A program made the position numbers and the translations under genes. From an uncultured Taibaiella sp. (GTDB lineage: Bacteria > Bacteroidota > Bacteroidia > Chitinophagales > Chitinophagaceae), in assembly GCA_946886975.1 (NCBI GenBank), contig CAMPJV010000071.1:1-10034 (forward strand): a stretch of DNA of 10,034 nucleotides, given 5' to 3'. Numbering within the stretch: position 1 is the stretch's first letter; the number at the start of each line of letters is the position of its first letter. A model generated the notes under the pieces. That model was not told where the DNA came from. It saw only the letters and a list, made by a program, of their open reading frames with translations, and did not search any database. Of the stretch, positions 1 to 5,502 are shown piece by piece.

Positions 1-55
1 GCGCAATCTCGTGCAGCCACTGTTCCTCACTTTCCCTTACAAACGCCTGGCTCAT
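1..55 (-). CDS. 5' end of a small hypothetical protein (partial)
   Basis: Read on the minus strand, an ATG at 55-53 opens a frame that stays open to the window edge and gives MSQAFVRESEEQWLHEIA. The beginning is acidic and polar and carries no signal peptide. I recall similar short N-termini (MSQAFVRE..) in small uncharacterised Bacteroidota proteins, but this is memory and not a search. A purine-rich stretch (aaaagaaga) lies just before the ATG, and a plausible promoter lies at 79-107. The gene is divergent from the hypothetical gene at 170. Function unknown; only 18 codons are visible. Confidence 0.55.
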   Translation of the reverse strand, partial: MSQAFVRESEEQWLHEIA

Positions 56-78
56 TGTCTTCTTTTGGTAAATAGGTA

Positions 79-107
79 AAAAACTATGCCTTTCGTGCCT
101 CTTCCAA
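79..107 (-). promoter_or_regulatory. Possible Bacteroidota promoter for the leftmost minus-strand gene
   Basis: On the minus strand, TAGTTTTT (86-79) matches the -7 box TAnnTTTG except for the last base. A TTG (107-105) lies 18 bases upstream, within the usual -33 to -7 spacing of Bacteroidota sigma factor promoters. The ATG at 55 is 23 bases downstream of the -7 box. The sequence is A/T-rich, so a chance match is possible. Confidence 0.35.
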
Positions 108-143
108 TTAGCTTCTTAACGAAGTCCATCCCCCCTTTTTCCT

Positions 144-151
144 TAGGTTTG
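144..151 (+). promoter_or_regulatory. Bacteroidota -7 promoter box before the 193-aa hypothetical gene
   Basis: TAGGTTTG is a full match to the Bacteroidota -7 consensus TAnnTTTG. It ends 18 bases before the ATG at 170, leaving a short leader. No TTG is seen at the expected -33 position. The box lies inside the frame that opens at 86, which argues that translation starts at 170 rather than 86. Confidence 0.6.
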
Positions 152-169
152 TACCAAACTCCCGCACCT

Positions 170-751
170 ATGCACAGAATAGCCACCCTGCTCGATAAGA
201 TCAAAGAACTGAACGACAAACCAGACCCTTCGATCATTGAAGTAGACCTCATGATGGACTATGCCAAGGTGCTCTATGCTGATCTCCTGGAACTGCACAA
301 TAAAAAGGCTTTCACAGAATCTCTTACCACCACCGCAGATAGCGCTCCCGAAGACGTCGCAGAAGCTATGGAAGAGAATCACGCCCCGCTCGAAGAAACT
401 CCTATCATCACTGCTCCACCCGTCGAACTCGATAACACCAGTCTCAATTATAAGTCCTCCCAGCCCGAAACTAACCCGTCTGGCATATCGTTCGCTCAGT
501 CCCATTACTCTGATATCGACATCCGTCAGCACATCGGAATTAATGACAAGTACCAGTACATTAGCGAGCTTTTCGGCAACAATAAGGAGGCCTATGAGGA
601 GGTAATCGCAGAGATCAATTCTTTCGATAGCCTGGAGGAAGCGCTCTCCTGGCTCGGCCAGTCAGTAGCCCCGCAATACAACTGGAACGAAGAGAACGAA
701 TCAGTGCAATCCTTCTACCGTCTGCTCCAGTTGTTCTTCAAAAGCAGGTAA
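170..751 (+). CDS. Conserved hypothetical protein, 193 aa
   Basis: A soluble acidic protein with no signal peptide or membrane segment. Three parts can be seen: an N-terminal helical segment (residues 1-45, MHRIATLLDKIKEL..., then a DLMMDYAKVLYADLLEL run); a low-complexity middle rich in Ala, Glu, Pro, Thr and Ser (about 50-125) that looks disordered; and a C-terminal helical domain (about 125-193) with GINDKYQYISELFGNN, then EEVIAEINSF and a YNWNEENE segment. The C-terminal GINDKY..ELFG..N pattern resembles uncharacterised Bacteroidota proteins that I recall without a named function. The frame is open from 86, but ATG 170 is preferred because the -7 box TAGGTTTG lies at 144-151 and the extra 28 residues look like untranslated sequence. 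It converges on the next gene with 32 bp between stops and no obvious terminator. Confidence 0.82.
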   Translation: MHRIATLLDKIKELNDKPDPSIIEVDLMMDYAKVLYADLLELHNKKAFTESLTTTADSAPEDVAEAMEENHAPLEETPIITAPPVELDNTSLNYKSSQPETNPSGISFAQSHYSDIDIRQHIGINDKYQYISELFGNNKEAYEEVIAEINSFDSLEEALSWLGQSVAPQYNWNEENESVQSFYRLLQLFFKSR

Positions 752-783
752 CCTCATAGGCAATCTCGCAGCCTGGGAAACCA

Positions 784-1536
784 TTACGCGAACACTTCCA
801 CCACCTTAAATGCATTGAACGCCTTGTTGTGCATCATATACTCCTTCCCGTGCTCCACTATCGCAAAGCGAATTCCCACGCCCACTATCACAGGCAGGTC
901 ACCCGCCGCGTCCAGGCTTAGTGTCTCTTTCCATTTCGCCACCGTCTTGCTGCTCAGCTTCGTCCATTCCATCTCTTTCGCGTTCCTTGTAGTCTTCCTG
1001 CTGTCAAAGTCCGCTGCTCCTGCTATGGCAACCACCTGGTAATGCGTTGCTCCTTCTGGCGACGCTATCACACCTTTGGGGCTATGGGCAGGCACCTCAA
1101 TGGTCACTTCACCTTTGCTCCTGTCTATGTTGACCGATACATTCAGGTCCATCACAGTGCTCAGGGCTGCTTCTTTATTGCCTTCAAAGCCCTTCAGCAG
1201 GTGCAGGTGCTCTTTCCTTATCTTTTGTTCCGCTGGCGCACTCACATTGTCCGCCCTCACCACCTTCGCCATCATCGCGCTTCCTCGTCCCGCCTGCCTC
1301 GTGTCTGCAGATTGCAAAAGGTACGGGTGCAGCGCGTGCTTCAGTACATTATAGGCCTTCGCCCCCGTCCCCAGCGCGTTATACGCTACTCTGCTCCGCG
1401 CAAATGCCGGGTCTGTAGATAGCCTCTTCTTATCAAGGCTGGTTTTCCGCCGGGCCACTTGTTTGTCTCCCAACTGGTAAAAGGTTATCCCCTGAAGGGT
1501 ACCATTGAGCTTCACTACTCCTGTCTGTTTAGCCAT
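784..1536 (-). CDS. Bacteroidota-type conserved hypothetical protein, 250 aa
   Basis: The protein begins MAKQTGVVKLNGTLQGITFYQ, followed by a basic region (QVARRKTSLDKKR) and DPAFARSRVAYNALGTGAK. I recall this N-terminal layout (MAKQTG..K..G.I..I.FY, then a short basic stretch and DPAF.R.R) from an uncharacterised family in Bacteroidota; no function is known to me. The C-terminal half (about 120-250) alternates short beta-like stretches such as VSVNIDRSKGEVTIEVPA, THYQVVAIAGAADF and LPVIVGVGIRFAIVEHG, which suggests a beta-sandwich domain. No signal peptide or transmembrane segment is visible. The frame stays open upstream to 1731, but the family-like MAK start at 1536 is far better, and the added 65 residues run through repeats and a palindrome. 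An array of 11-bp repeats starts 44 bp upstream of the start and may regulate it. Confidence 0.87.
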   Translation of the reverse strand: MAKQTGVVKLNGTLQGITFYQLGDKQVARRKTSLDKKRLSTDPAFARSRVAYNALGTGAKAYNVLKHALHPYLLQSADTRQAGRGSAMMAKVVRADNVSAPAEQKIRKEHLHLLKGFEGNKEAALSTVMDLNVSVNIDRSKGEVTIEVPAHSPKGVIASPEGATHYQVVAIAGAADFDSRKTTRNAKEMEWTKLSSKTVAKWKETLSLDAAGDLPVIVGVGIRFAIVEHGKEYMMHNKAFNAFKVVEVFA

Positions 1537-1574
1537 GTTCTTACTTCCATTCCTTTTGATAGGGAATGGAACGG

Positions 1575-1582
1575 TAAATATA
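1575..1582 (-). promoter_or_regulatory. Possible -7 box for the 250-aa hypothetical gene
   Basis: On the minus strand the sequence is TATATTTA, which matches TAnnTTTG except for the last base. It is 38 bases upstream of the ATG at 1536. No TTG is seen at -33; that position is occupied by the 11-bp repeats, so a repeat-binding activator could replace the -33 contact. This is inference. Confidence 0.35.
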
Positions 1583-1634
1583 CGAATTTCATACGGGGTA
1601 AATACCCTGTATATACGGGCTAAATACGGGGTAA
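1580..1634. repeat. Tandem array of five 11-bp units (ATACGGGGTAA type)
   Basis: Reading the plus strand in steps of exactly 11 bases gives ATACGAATTTC (1580), ATACGGGGTAA (1591), ATACCCTGTAT (1602), ATACGGGCTAA (1613) and ATACGGGGTAA (1624). ATAC is kept in all five units, and the first 11 bases of units 2 and 5 are identical. The preceding 11 bases (1569) keep only ACGG. The period is close to one helical turn, so a protein could contact every unit on the same DNA face. The array sits just upstream of the minus-strand 250-aa gene. It could be an operator array for a direct-repeat-binding regulator, or simple slippage remains. Confidence 0.7.
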
Positions 1635-1702
1635 CCATGGAGTACCACCGGTCTATACTCGCTGGAACCCTGCCTCTCCACTGCTCCTGCCCCGCCTCTT
1701 CA

Positions 1703-1718
1703 CCCCTGCATGCAGGGG
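1703..1718. repeat. Perfect 16-bp palindrome
   Basis: CCCCTGCATGCAGGGG is identical on both strands. The pairing stops at the flanking bases (A at 1702, C at 1719). It has no T-tract next to it, so it does not look like a terminator. It lies between the two divergent genes, 120 bp from the plus-strand start and 167 bp from the minus-strand start. A dimeric regulator site is possible; nothing else in the window repeats it. Confidence 0.75.
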
Positions 1719-1837
1719 CATTAAAGACCATATTAGTACGGGGTTCTTCCTCCGCTGCACAGATTGATAAAGTTTTCCAAAAGCCCCTGTCAAAGGCATC
1801 ATTTTTTTGCCACTTCGGTAACCATAAAACTGTTTAT

Positions 1838-2038
1838 ATGGCAAAGAATAGAAATCAGGATCGTGGACGTGGAAACCAGAGCAACAAGGGCAACCGAAGC
1901 AACATGGGTAACCAGGGCGACCTGCAGCAGACCAGTAGCCGTGGCAATCAGCAGAACCTCGGCCGCAACGAAGATGAAAAAAGCAACCGCCAGTCCGGCC
2001 AGTCCGGTAGAAGCGGTTCACAAAGCGGTAATCGCTAA
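1838..2038 (+). CDS. Small Asn/Gly/Ser/Gln/Arg-rich disordered protein, 66 aa
   Basis: The 66 residues contain 12 Asn, 11 Gly, 10 Ser, 10 Gln and 9 Arg, so five residue types make up about 79% of the chain. There is no Cys, no aromatic residue, and only a handful of hydrophobic residues. Residues 13-27 are five tandem triplets N-x-(S/G): NQS, NKG, NRS, NMG, NQG. The C-terminus is a Ser-Gly-Gln-Arg run (SGQSGRSGSQSGNR). No signal peptide is present. The protein must be largely disordered, with a basic N-terminal half; nucleic-acid binding or a stress-related role is conceivable but not shown. The ATG at 1838 is chosen because the composition changes sharply there; the frame is open further upstream. 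A strong hairpin starts six bases after the stop, supporting a real transcript. I do not recognise the family. Confidence 0.68.
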   Translation: MAKNRNQDRGRGNQSNKGNRSNMGNQGDLQQTSSRGNQQNLGRNEDEKSNRQSGQSGRSGSQSGNR

Positions 2039-2043
2039 AACAA

Positions 2044-2074
2044 AAGACACCAGCATCCCGGATGCTGGTGTCTT
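2044..2074. terminator. Bidirectional hairpin terminator between convergent genes
   Basis: A perfect 14-bp stem (AAGACACCAGCATC with GATGCTGGTGTCTT) closes a CCG loop. On the minus strand it is followed by a T-rich tract (TTTTGTTTT, from 2045-2037), giving a classic intrinsic terminator for the beta-barrel gene at 2105-2875. On the plus strand the tail is weaker (TTACTTTA), but the hairpin lies six bases after the stop of the 66-aa gene and probably ends that transcript too. Confidence 0.9.
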
Positions 2075-2104
2075 ACTTTACACTTGTCTCATTCAGCTAA
2101 ATCT

Positions 2105-2875
2105 CTATTGAAAGAATAGCTCCTCCGACTTCCTTTTGAAGATCGGAATATACCAGCCTCCTTTTATGCCAAACAACAGGTCAAACCTCGATTCATTCCC
2201 GGGCCTCATCACGTCATAGAGGTATTCTCTCCGGCCTTTGTTAAAGCCTGCCACCACGTCAAGTCCAATGTTGAAGTTGATCAGCCCGTTTTTTGAGTAA
2301 TGGCTATAGCCCACAAACTGCTCCACAAACACGCCATTGCTCAGCCGGTCATAGCCTTTCTTATAGCCGCCCTCCAGCTGCGGCACGTGTCCGCTATTCT
2401 TTGTAGATATCAGTATCTTATGTTGCATAAAGCCTGCAGAGGTCAGCACCAGCAGTCCGTTATCAGGGTGCCTGTTCGAAAAGGCGAATATCTTCCCCAG
2501 CTGCAGCCCCACCATATACCCTCTCTCAAAGGTGTTGATGTTCACTCGTGCGCCGTCAAATCCGATGTGACTCTTCTCAAAGCCCTCTATGTTCGCGAGG
2601 AAGGAATCCTCTTCTATTTTATTTCCAAAGATGAAGTCAGCCTTTGCACCGATAATCCAGTTATTTTGGGTCTTGTAAAAAAAGGATGGCCCCAGCCGGT
2701 AGCTTATGCCAAATCGCTTGGCCATGTCTGCTCCCGGCACGTCAAAGCTACCGTTCAGGGATATCACGAATCCCTTCTTCGCCTCCCTCTTAGGTGCGCC
2801 GAACAGGTCGTCCTGGGCGTTGGCAGTGATGGCATTAACGGTTAGACCTAAAGCAACAAAAAGGACCTTCTTCAT
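2105..2875 (-). CDS. Secreted outer-membrane beta-barrel-like protein, 256 aa
   Basis: Residues 1-20 are a signal peptide (MKK, hydrophobic core, cleavage probably after ITANA or close by), with no lipobox cysteine. The rest alternates amphipathic strands and turns, with many Gly and aromatic residues: GFVISLNGSFDVPG, SYRLGPSFFYK, WIIGAKADFIFG, YMVGLQLGKIFAF, GLLVLTSAGFMQHKI, FVEQFVGYSHY, LINFNIGLDVVAGF and FDLLFGIKGGWYIPIF. This fits a small outer-membrane barrel of roughly eight to ten strands, common in Bacteroidota and usually of unknown substrate. The chain ends ...SEELFFQ, close to the terminal aromatic typical of barrel strands. A possible -7 box lies 25 bp upstream and a strong terminator follows. 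It diverges from the aminotransferase gene at 3050. A precise function cannot be given. Confidence 0.83.
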   Translation of the reverse strand: MKKVLFVALGLTVNAITANAQDDLFGAPKREAKKGFVISLNGSFDVPGADMAKRFGISYRLGPSFFYKTQNNWIIGAKADFIFGNKIEEDSFLANIEGFEKSHIGFDGARVNINTFERGYMVGLQLGKIFAFSNRHPDNGLLVLTSAGFMQHKILISTKNSGHVPQLEGGYKKGYDRLSNGVFVEQFVGYSHYSKNGLINFNIGLDVVAGFNKGRREYLYDVMRPGNESRFDLLFGIKGGWYIPIFKRKSEELFFQ

Positions 2876-2899
2876 GTATATTGGCTATGTATAAGGCCG

Positions 2900-2907
2900 T
2901 AAAGATA
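2900..2907 (-). promoter_or_regulatory. -7 promoter box for the beta-barrel gene
   Basis: On the minus strand TATCTTTA matches the Bacteroidota -7 consensus TAnnTTTG in all but the last base. It is 24 bases upstream of the ATG at 2875. No clear TTG is seen at -33. Confidence 0.45.
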
Positions 2908-3022
2908 AGCCATCATGGAAGACCGGCGGCAGCTTTTGGGCTCCCCGCTCTGTTTTTTACAACTAAATGAAGATTACCAGCTAAGGCAATAAAATATTCA
3001 GGAAAATAGCCTCCCAAAATCG

Positions 3023-3030
3023 TAGGTTTG
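3023..3030 (+). promoter_or_regulatory. -7 promoter box for the aminotransferase-rfbC operon
   Basis: TAGGTTTG is a full match to TAnnTTTG and ends 19 bases before the ATG at 3050. The same eight bases, at nearly the same distance, precede the gene at 170. The upstream region shows no good -33 TTG. Confidence 0.65.
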
Positions 3031-3049
3031 CACCCGTTAAATCCAACAT

Positions 3050-4219
3050 ATGCACAAGATCCAGATGGTCGATCTGAAGACTCAGTACGAGAAGATCAAA
3101 CCAGAAGTAGATGCCGCAATTCAGAATGTAATAGATACTACTGCCTTTATAAACGGCCCTGACGTCCAGGAGTTCGCAAAAGAGCTTGCTGCCTACCTTG
3201 GGGTAAAGCACGTGGTTCCCTGCGCTAATGGCACTGATGCCATCCAGATAGCCCTTATGGCACTCGGCCTCGAGCCTGGTGATGAAGTCATCACTCCTTC
3301 TTTCACATACATCGCCACGGTAGAGGTAGTAGCCCTGCTTCGCCTCAAGCCTGTCTTTGTAGACGTAGATGCCGACACCTACACCATGAACCTCGACAGC
3401 CTCCGTAAGGCCATCACTCCAAAAACAAAGGCTATCATCCCTGTGCACCTTTACGGACAGAGCGCCGATATGCAGGGCGTTCTGGATATAGCTAAGGAAC
3501 ATAACATCCCGGTAATAGAAGATAACGCACAGGCCATCGGAGGCAATTACACCTTCCCTGGCGGAAAGACGGCTAAGACAGGTACGATGGGCACAGTAGG
3601 CACCACGTCCTTTTTCCCTTCCAAGAACCTTGGCTGCTATGGCGACGGCGGCGCAATATTCACCAACGATGACGCTCTTGCAGAGAAGATGAAGATGGTG
3701 GCCAACCACGGTCAGAAGGTGCGCTACTATCATGAGATGGTAGGCTGCAACAGCCGCCTCGATAGTATCCAGGCAGCAGTCCTGAGGATCAAGCTAAGGC
3801 ACCTCGACGAATACTGCTCTGCAAGAAGGACAGTGGCAGACTACTACGACAATGCTTTTGCTAATCACCCAAATATCAAGACTCCTTATCGTGCTCCATA
3901 TAGTTACCATGTGTACCACCAGTACACAATGATCCTTGAAGGAGTAAGCAGGGATGCAGTGGTAGACAAGATGACTGAGAGAGGCATCCCCTCCATGATC
4001 TATTACCCTGTTCCCTCCCACAAGCAGAACATGTTCAAAGATCTTGGCGGTAACTCCTTCGAGCTCCCCACTACGGACTACCTGCAGGATAGAGTCATCT
4101 CTCTCCCCATCCACACCGAGCTTACAGAAGAGGTGCTGAAACACATCACCACCAACTTCCTCGAGGTAATAGCTGAACTCTCAAAAACCAAAGCAAACCC
4201 TATCCCCCAAACAGCATAG
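3050..4219 (+). CDS. DegT/DnrJ/EryC1 family sugar aminotransferase, 389 aa
   Basis: A PLP-dependent enzyme that transfers an amino group, usually from glutamate, to a keto-sugar nucleotide. The fold-type I landmarks are in order: QMVDLKTQY at the start, the cofactor phosphate-binding loop ANGTDAIQIAL (59-69), GDEVITPSFTYIAT (77-90), IEDNAQAIG (156-164; the Asp that contacts the pyridine nitrogen and the following Gln), and TSFFPSKNLGCYGDGG with the expected Schiff-base Lys at residue 192. The C-terminal domain has GIPSMIYYPVPSHKQ (about 330-344). The insert with TFPGGKTAKTGTMGTVGTTSFFP resembles the WbpE group (UDP-sugar 3-aminotransferases), and FdtB-like dTDP-sugar enzymes are also related, so the substrate stays open. 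Length is normal. The neighbour rfbC makes a dTDP-sugar route attractive. Likely product: amino sugar for O-antigen or capsule. Confidence 0.93.
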   Translation: MHKIQMVDLKTQYEKIKPEVDAAIQNVIDTTAFINGPDVQEFAKELAAYLGVKHVVPCANGTDAIQIALMALGLEPGDEVITPSFTYIATVEVVALLRLKPVFVDVDADTYTMNLDSLRKAITPKTKAIIPVHLYGQSADMQGVLDIAKEHNIPVIEDNAQAIGGNYTFPGGKTAKTGTMGTVGTTSFFPSKNLGCYGDGGAIFTNDDALAEKMKMVANHGQKVRYYHEMVGCNSRLDSIQAAVLRIKLRHLDEYCSARRTVADYYDNAFANHPNIKTPYRAPYSYHVYHQYTMILEGVSRDAVVDKMTERGIPSMIYYPVPSHKQNMFKDLGGNSFELPTTDYLQDRVISLPIHTELTEEVLKHITTNFLEVIAELSKTKANPIPQTA

Positions 4220-4289
4220 TACATAGTCTTAAAAGGGCGTGTAAAACCACCCAACTAACTACTATATACTAACTATTACATACTAAAGA
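4220..4289 (+). other. Intercistronic leader without G, with short direct repeats
   Basis: The 70 bp between the aminotransferase and rfbC show no terminator, in line with one transcript. From 4242 to 4287 (46 bases) the plus strand contains no G at all and reads as A, C and T only. Within it ACTAACTA occurs twice, at 4254-4261 and 4268-4275. Such RNA would be nearly unstructured, which could help ribosomes load on rfbC in a phylum that hardly uses Shine-Dalgarno pairing. That role is inference. Confidence 0.5.
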
Positions 4290-4841
4290 ATGAACATCAT
4301 CAAAACACCTATAGAAGGCCTCCTTATCATAGAACCTCGTGTGTTCAATGACGACCGCGGCTACTTCTATGAGAGCTTCAATAAGAAGGCATTTAAAGAG
4401 GCCACCGGTGCAGACATAGATTTCGTTCAGGACAACCAGGCACGCTCCACCATAAACGTGCTCCGTGGTCTTCACTACCAGAACAATCCCCACGCCCAGT
4501 CGAAGCTTATACGCGCACTGGAAGGGACTATCTGGGACGTAGTAGTAGACATCCGGAAAGACAGCAAGACTTTTGGCCAATGGTACGGTGTCGAACTATC
4601 AGCCGAAAACAAAAGGCAGTTCTTAATACCGAAGGGCTTCGCCCACGGCTATTCCGTTTTAAGTGAAACAGCAGAAGTCTTCTACAAGTGCGATGACTTC
4701 TACAGCAAGGAAGACGAGGGCGGCGTCTCCTATGCCGATCCTTCCCTCAACATCGACTGGAAGATCAAACTCACTGACGCCATAGTCTCTGAAAAAGACC
4801 TCAAGCAGCCCCTCCTGAAGGACGCTGTCATAAAATTCTAA
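4290..4841 (+). CDS. rfbC: dTDP-4-dehydrorhamnose 3,5-epimerase
   Basis: RmlC (RfbC) epimerises dTDP-4-keto-6-deoxyglucose at C3 and C5 to give dTDP-4-keto-L-rhamnose, the third step towards dTDP-L-rhamnose. The 183-residue length is typical. Visible landmarks are GLLIIEPRVFNDDRGYFYES (10-29), QDNQARS (47-53), VLRGLHYQ with the catalytic base His62, the cupin strands LIRALEGTIWDVVVDIRKDS, the IPKGFAHGY motif (113-121), and FYKCD with the catalytic Tyr132. ADPSLNIDW (149-157) is the usual C-terminal signature. The gene follows the aminotransferase in the same direction after 70 bp and is closed by a strong terminator. The companions rmlA, rmlB and rmlD are not in the window. A related sugar 3,5-epimerase role cannot be excluded, but the match is close. 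Confidence 0.95.
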   Translation: MNIIKTPIEGLLIIEPRVFNDDRGYFYESFNKKAFKEATGADIDFVQDNQARSTINVLRGLHYQNNPHAQSKLIRALEGTIWDVVVDIRKDSKTFGQWYGVELSAENKRQFLIPKGFAHGYSVLSETAEVFYKCDDFYSKEDEGGVSYADPSLNIDWKIKLTDAIVSEKDLKQPLLKDAVIKF

Positions 4842-4870
4842 AGGTGGGCAGTCGCTCACCTTTTTTCTTT
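4841..4870 (+). terminator. Intrinsic terminator after rfbC
   Basis: A 9-bp stem (AAGGTGGGC with GCTCACCTT, one G-U pair) closes the four-base loop AGTC and runs straight into TTTTTTCTTT. The first stem base is the last base of the rfbC stop codon, so the hairpin begins at the very end of the gene. It separates the nucleotide-sugar operon from acylphosphatase. Confidence 0.9.
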
Positions 4871-4878
4871 GAACTTTG
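4871..4878 (+). promoter_or_regulatory. Possible -7 box for acylphosphatase
   Basis: GAACTTTG matches TAnnTTTG except for the first base and ends 20 bases before the ATG at 4899, the same geometry as the other boxes here. It directly follows the rfbC terminator, where a new promoter is expected. Confidence 0.4.
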
Positions 4879-4898
4879 CTCCACAGTAAGGCATAAGA

Positions 4899-5168
4899 AT
4901 GGAAACATACCACCTGCTCATTAAAGGGAAAGTACAAGGCGTCTTCTACAGAGACTCCGCAAGAAAAGAAGCAAAAAGATTAGGCGTAACCGGATGGGTG
5001 AAAAACACCCGGGAAGGAGATGTTGAAGCGCTCGTCACTGGCACTGAAGACCAGCTCAATGCGTTCATTGCCTGGTGCCGCCACGGACCTCCCCTTGCTA
5101 AGGTGAATGATGTAATAGCTACTAAAGCTGACGCTCAGCAGTTCAGCTCCTTTACCATTGAGCACTGA
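4899..5168 (+). CDS. acyP: Acylphosphatase
   Basis: A small cytoplasmic enzyme that hydrolyses acyl phosphates (carboxyl-phosphate bonds) to carboxylate and phosphate. The 89-residue length is typical. The family signature GKVQGVFYRDSARKEAKRLG gives the phosphate-binding loop and catalytic Arg18, and GWVKNTREGDVEA gives the catalytic Asn36. The chain ends in the short final strand SSFTIEH. It starts 58 bp after the rfbC stop, beyond a strong terminator, so it is probably its own transcription unit. The true cellular substrate of bacterial acylphosphatases is uncertain. Confidence 0.95.
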   Translation: METYHLLIKGKVQGVFYRDSARKEAKRLGVTGWVKNTREGDVEALVTGTEDQLNAFIAWCRHGPPLAKVNDVIATKADAQQFSSFTIEH

Positions 5169-5214
5169 TTACTGTTGGCTCCGGTCAACATCTGCCAGGG
5201 ATCAGTATCAAAGC

Positions 5215-5238
5215 TGCCTCTAAAGGCACAGTGTTTTT
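5215..5238 (+). terminator. Weak possible terminator after acylphosphatase
   Basis: A short stem TGCCT/AGGCA with loop CTAA is followed, six bases later, by TTTTT. The stem has only five pairs and the T-tract is displaced, so termination here would be weak at best. If inactive, the small lipoprotein gene could be read from the acylphosphatase promoter. Confidence 0.3.
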
Positions 5239-5262
5239 GTTGATGTAATCAATCTACAGGTT

Positions 5263-5499
5263 ATGAAATCGACTCTTCTAATATTGATGTGCTCCGCAAC
5301 TTTGCTTACTGCCTGTGGCGAGAATAGTTATGACAAGCATACCGAAGTGGGTGAAGCGCAGCACGGTGATTCATCTACCGGTTTCCAGGCTGGCGAAGGA
5401 ATAGAAAGCATCGCAGCTCCAAACGCTGCTAACACGAAGAGAACCCCTGTTCCACTTGATTCCGTGGTAGTGGACACCACCCAGCCCCCGGAGCGCTAG
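5263..5499 (+). CDS. Small lipoprotein, 78 aa
   Basis: The first 18 residues are a lipoprotein signal peptide: a Lys at position 2, a hydrophobic core, and the lipobox LTAC with the lipidated Cys18. The mature part (about 60 residues) is polar, rich in Gly, Ala, Ser, Thr, Asp and Glu, with GENSYDKHTEVGEAQHG and a Pro-rich end, TTQPPER. It has no recognisable domain and is probably disordered, tethered to the membrane. It lies 94 bp after acylphosphatase on the same strand; no convincing -7 box is seen. Its stop is 3 bp from the stop of the convergent gene. Family not recognised. Confidence 0.75.
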   Translation: MKSTLLILMCSATLLTACGENSYDKHTEVGEAQHGDSSTGFQAGEGIESIAAPNAANTKRTPVPLDSVVVDTTQPPER

Positions 5500-5502
5500 G
5501 GC

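Larger units (their letters stand above)
1537..1837. other. Divergent intergenic region, 301 bp
   Basis: This stretch separates two divergent genes and is the longest gene-free interval in the window. It holds a weak minus-strand -7 box (1575-1582), a tandem array of 11-bp units (1580-1634), a pyrimidine-rich plus strand segment (about 1656-1706), a perfect 16-bp palindrome (1703-1718), and a T-rich run (1801-1808) before the plus-strand gene. TTTTTTTG at 1802-1809 could be a degraded -7 box for that gene. Both flanking frames are open into the region, but the encoded residues show no family-like sequence. Confidence 0.6.

Noticed and set aside
86..169. Start of the first plus-strand gene at ATG 86 (28 extra residues)
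   Set aside because: A perfect -7 box TAGGTTTG at 144-151 lies inside this extension, and the MHRIATLLDKI start at 170 looks like a normal N-terminus.
143..532. 129-residue minus-strand frame opposite the gene at 170-751
   Set aside because: It is antisense to a better supported gene with its own promoter, and its residues show no domain.
1537..1731. 65-residue N-terminal extension of the 250-aa minus-strand protein
   Set aside because: The added sequence is encoded by the 11-bp array and the palindrome, is not family-like, and precedes a typical MAKQTG start.
1505..1837. Long plus-strand frame running into the 66-aa protein
   Set aside because: The upstream part overlaps the start of the minus-strand gene and differs sharply in composition from the Asn/Gly-rich protein; ATG 1838 fits better.
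2981..3733. 250-residue minus-strand frame opposite the aminotransferase
   Set aside because: It is an antisense shadow of a clearly recognisable DegT-family enzyme.
4235..4252. Possible hairpin after the aminotransferase stop (GGGCGTG with CCACCC)
   Set aside because: Pairing is interrupted and short, with no T-tract after it, so it does not look like a terminator inside the operon.
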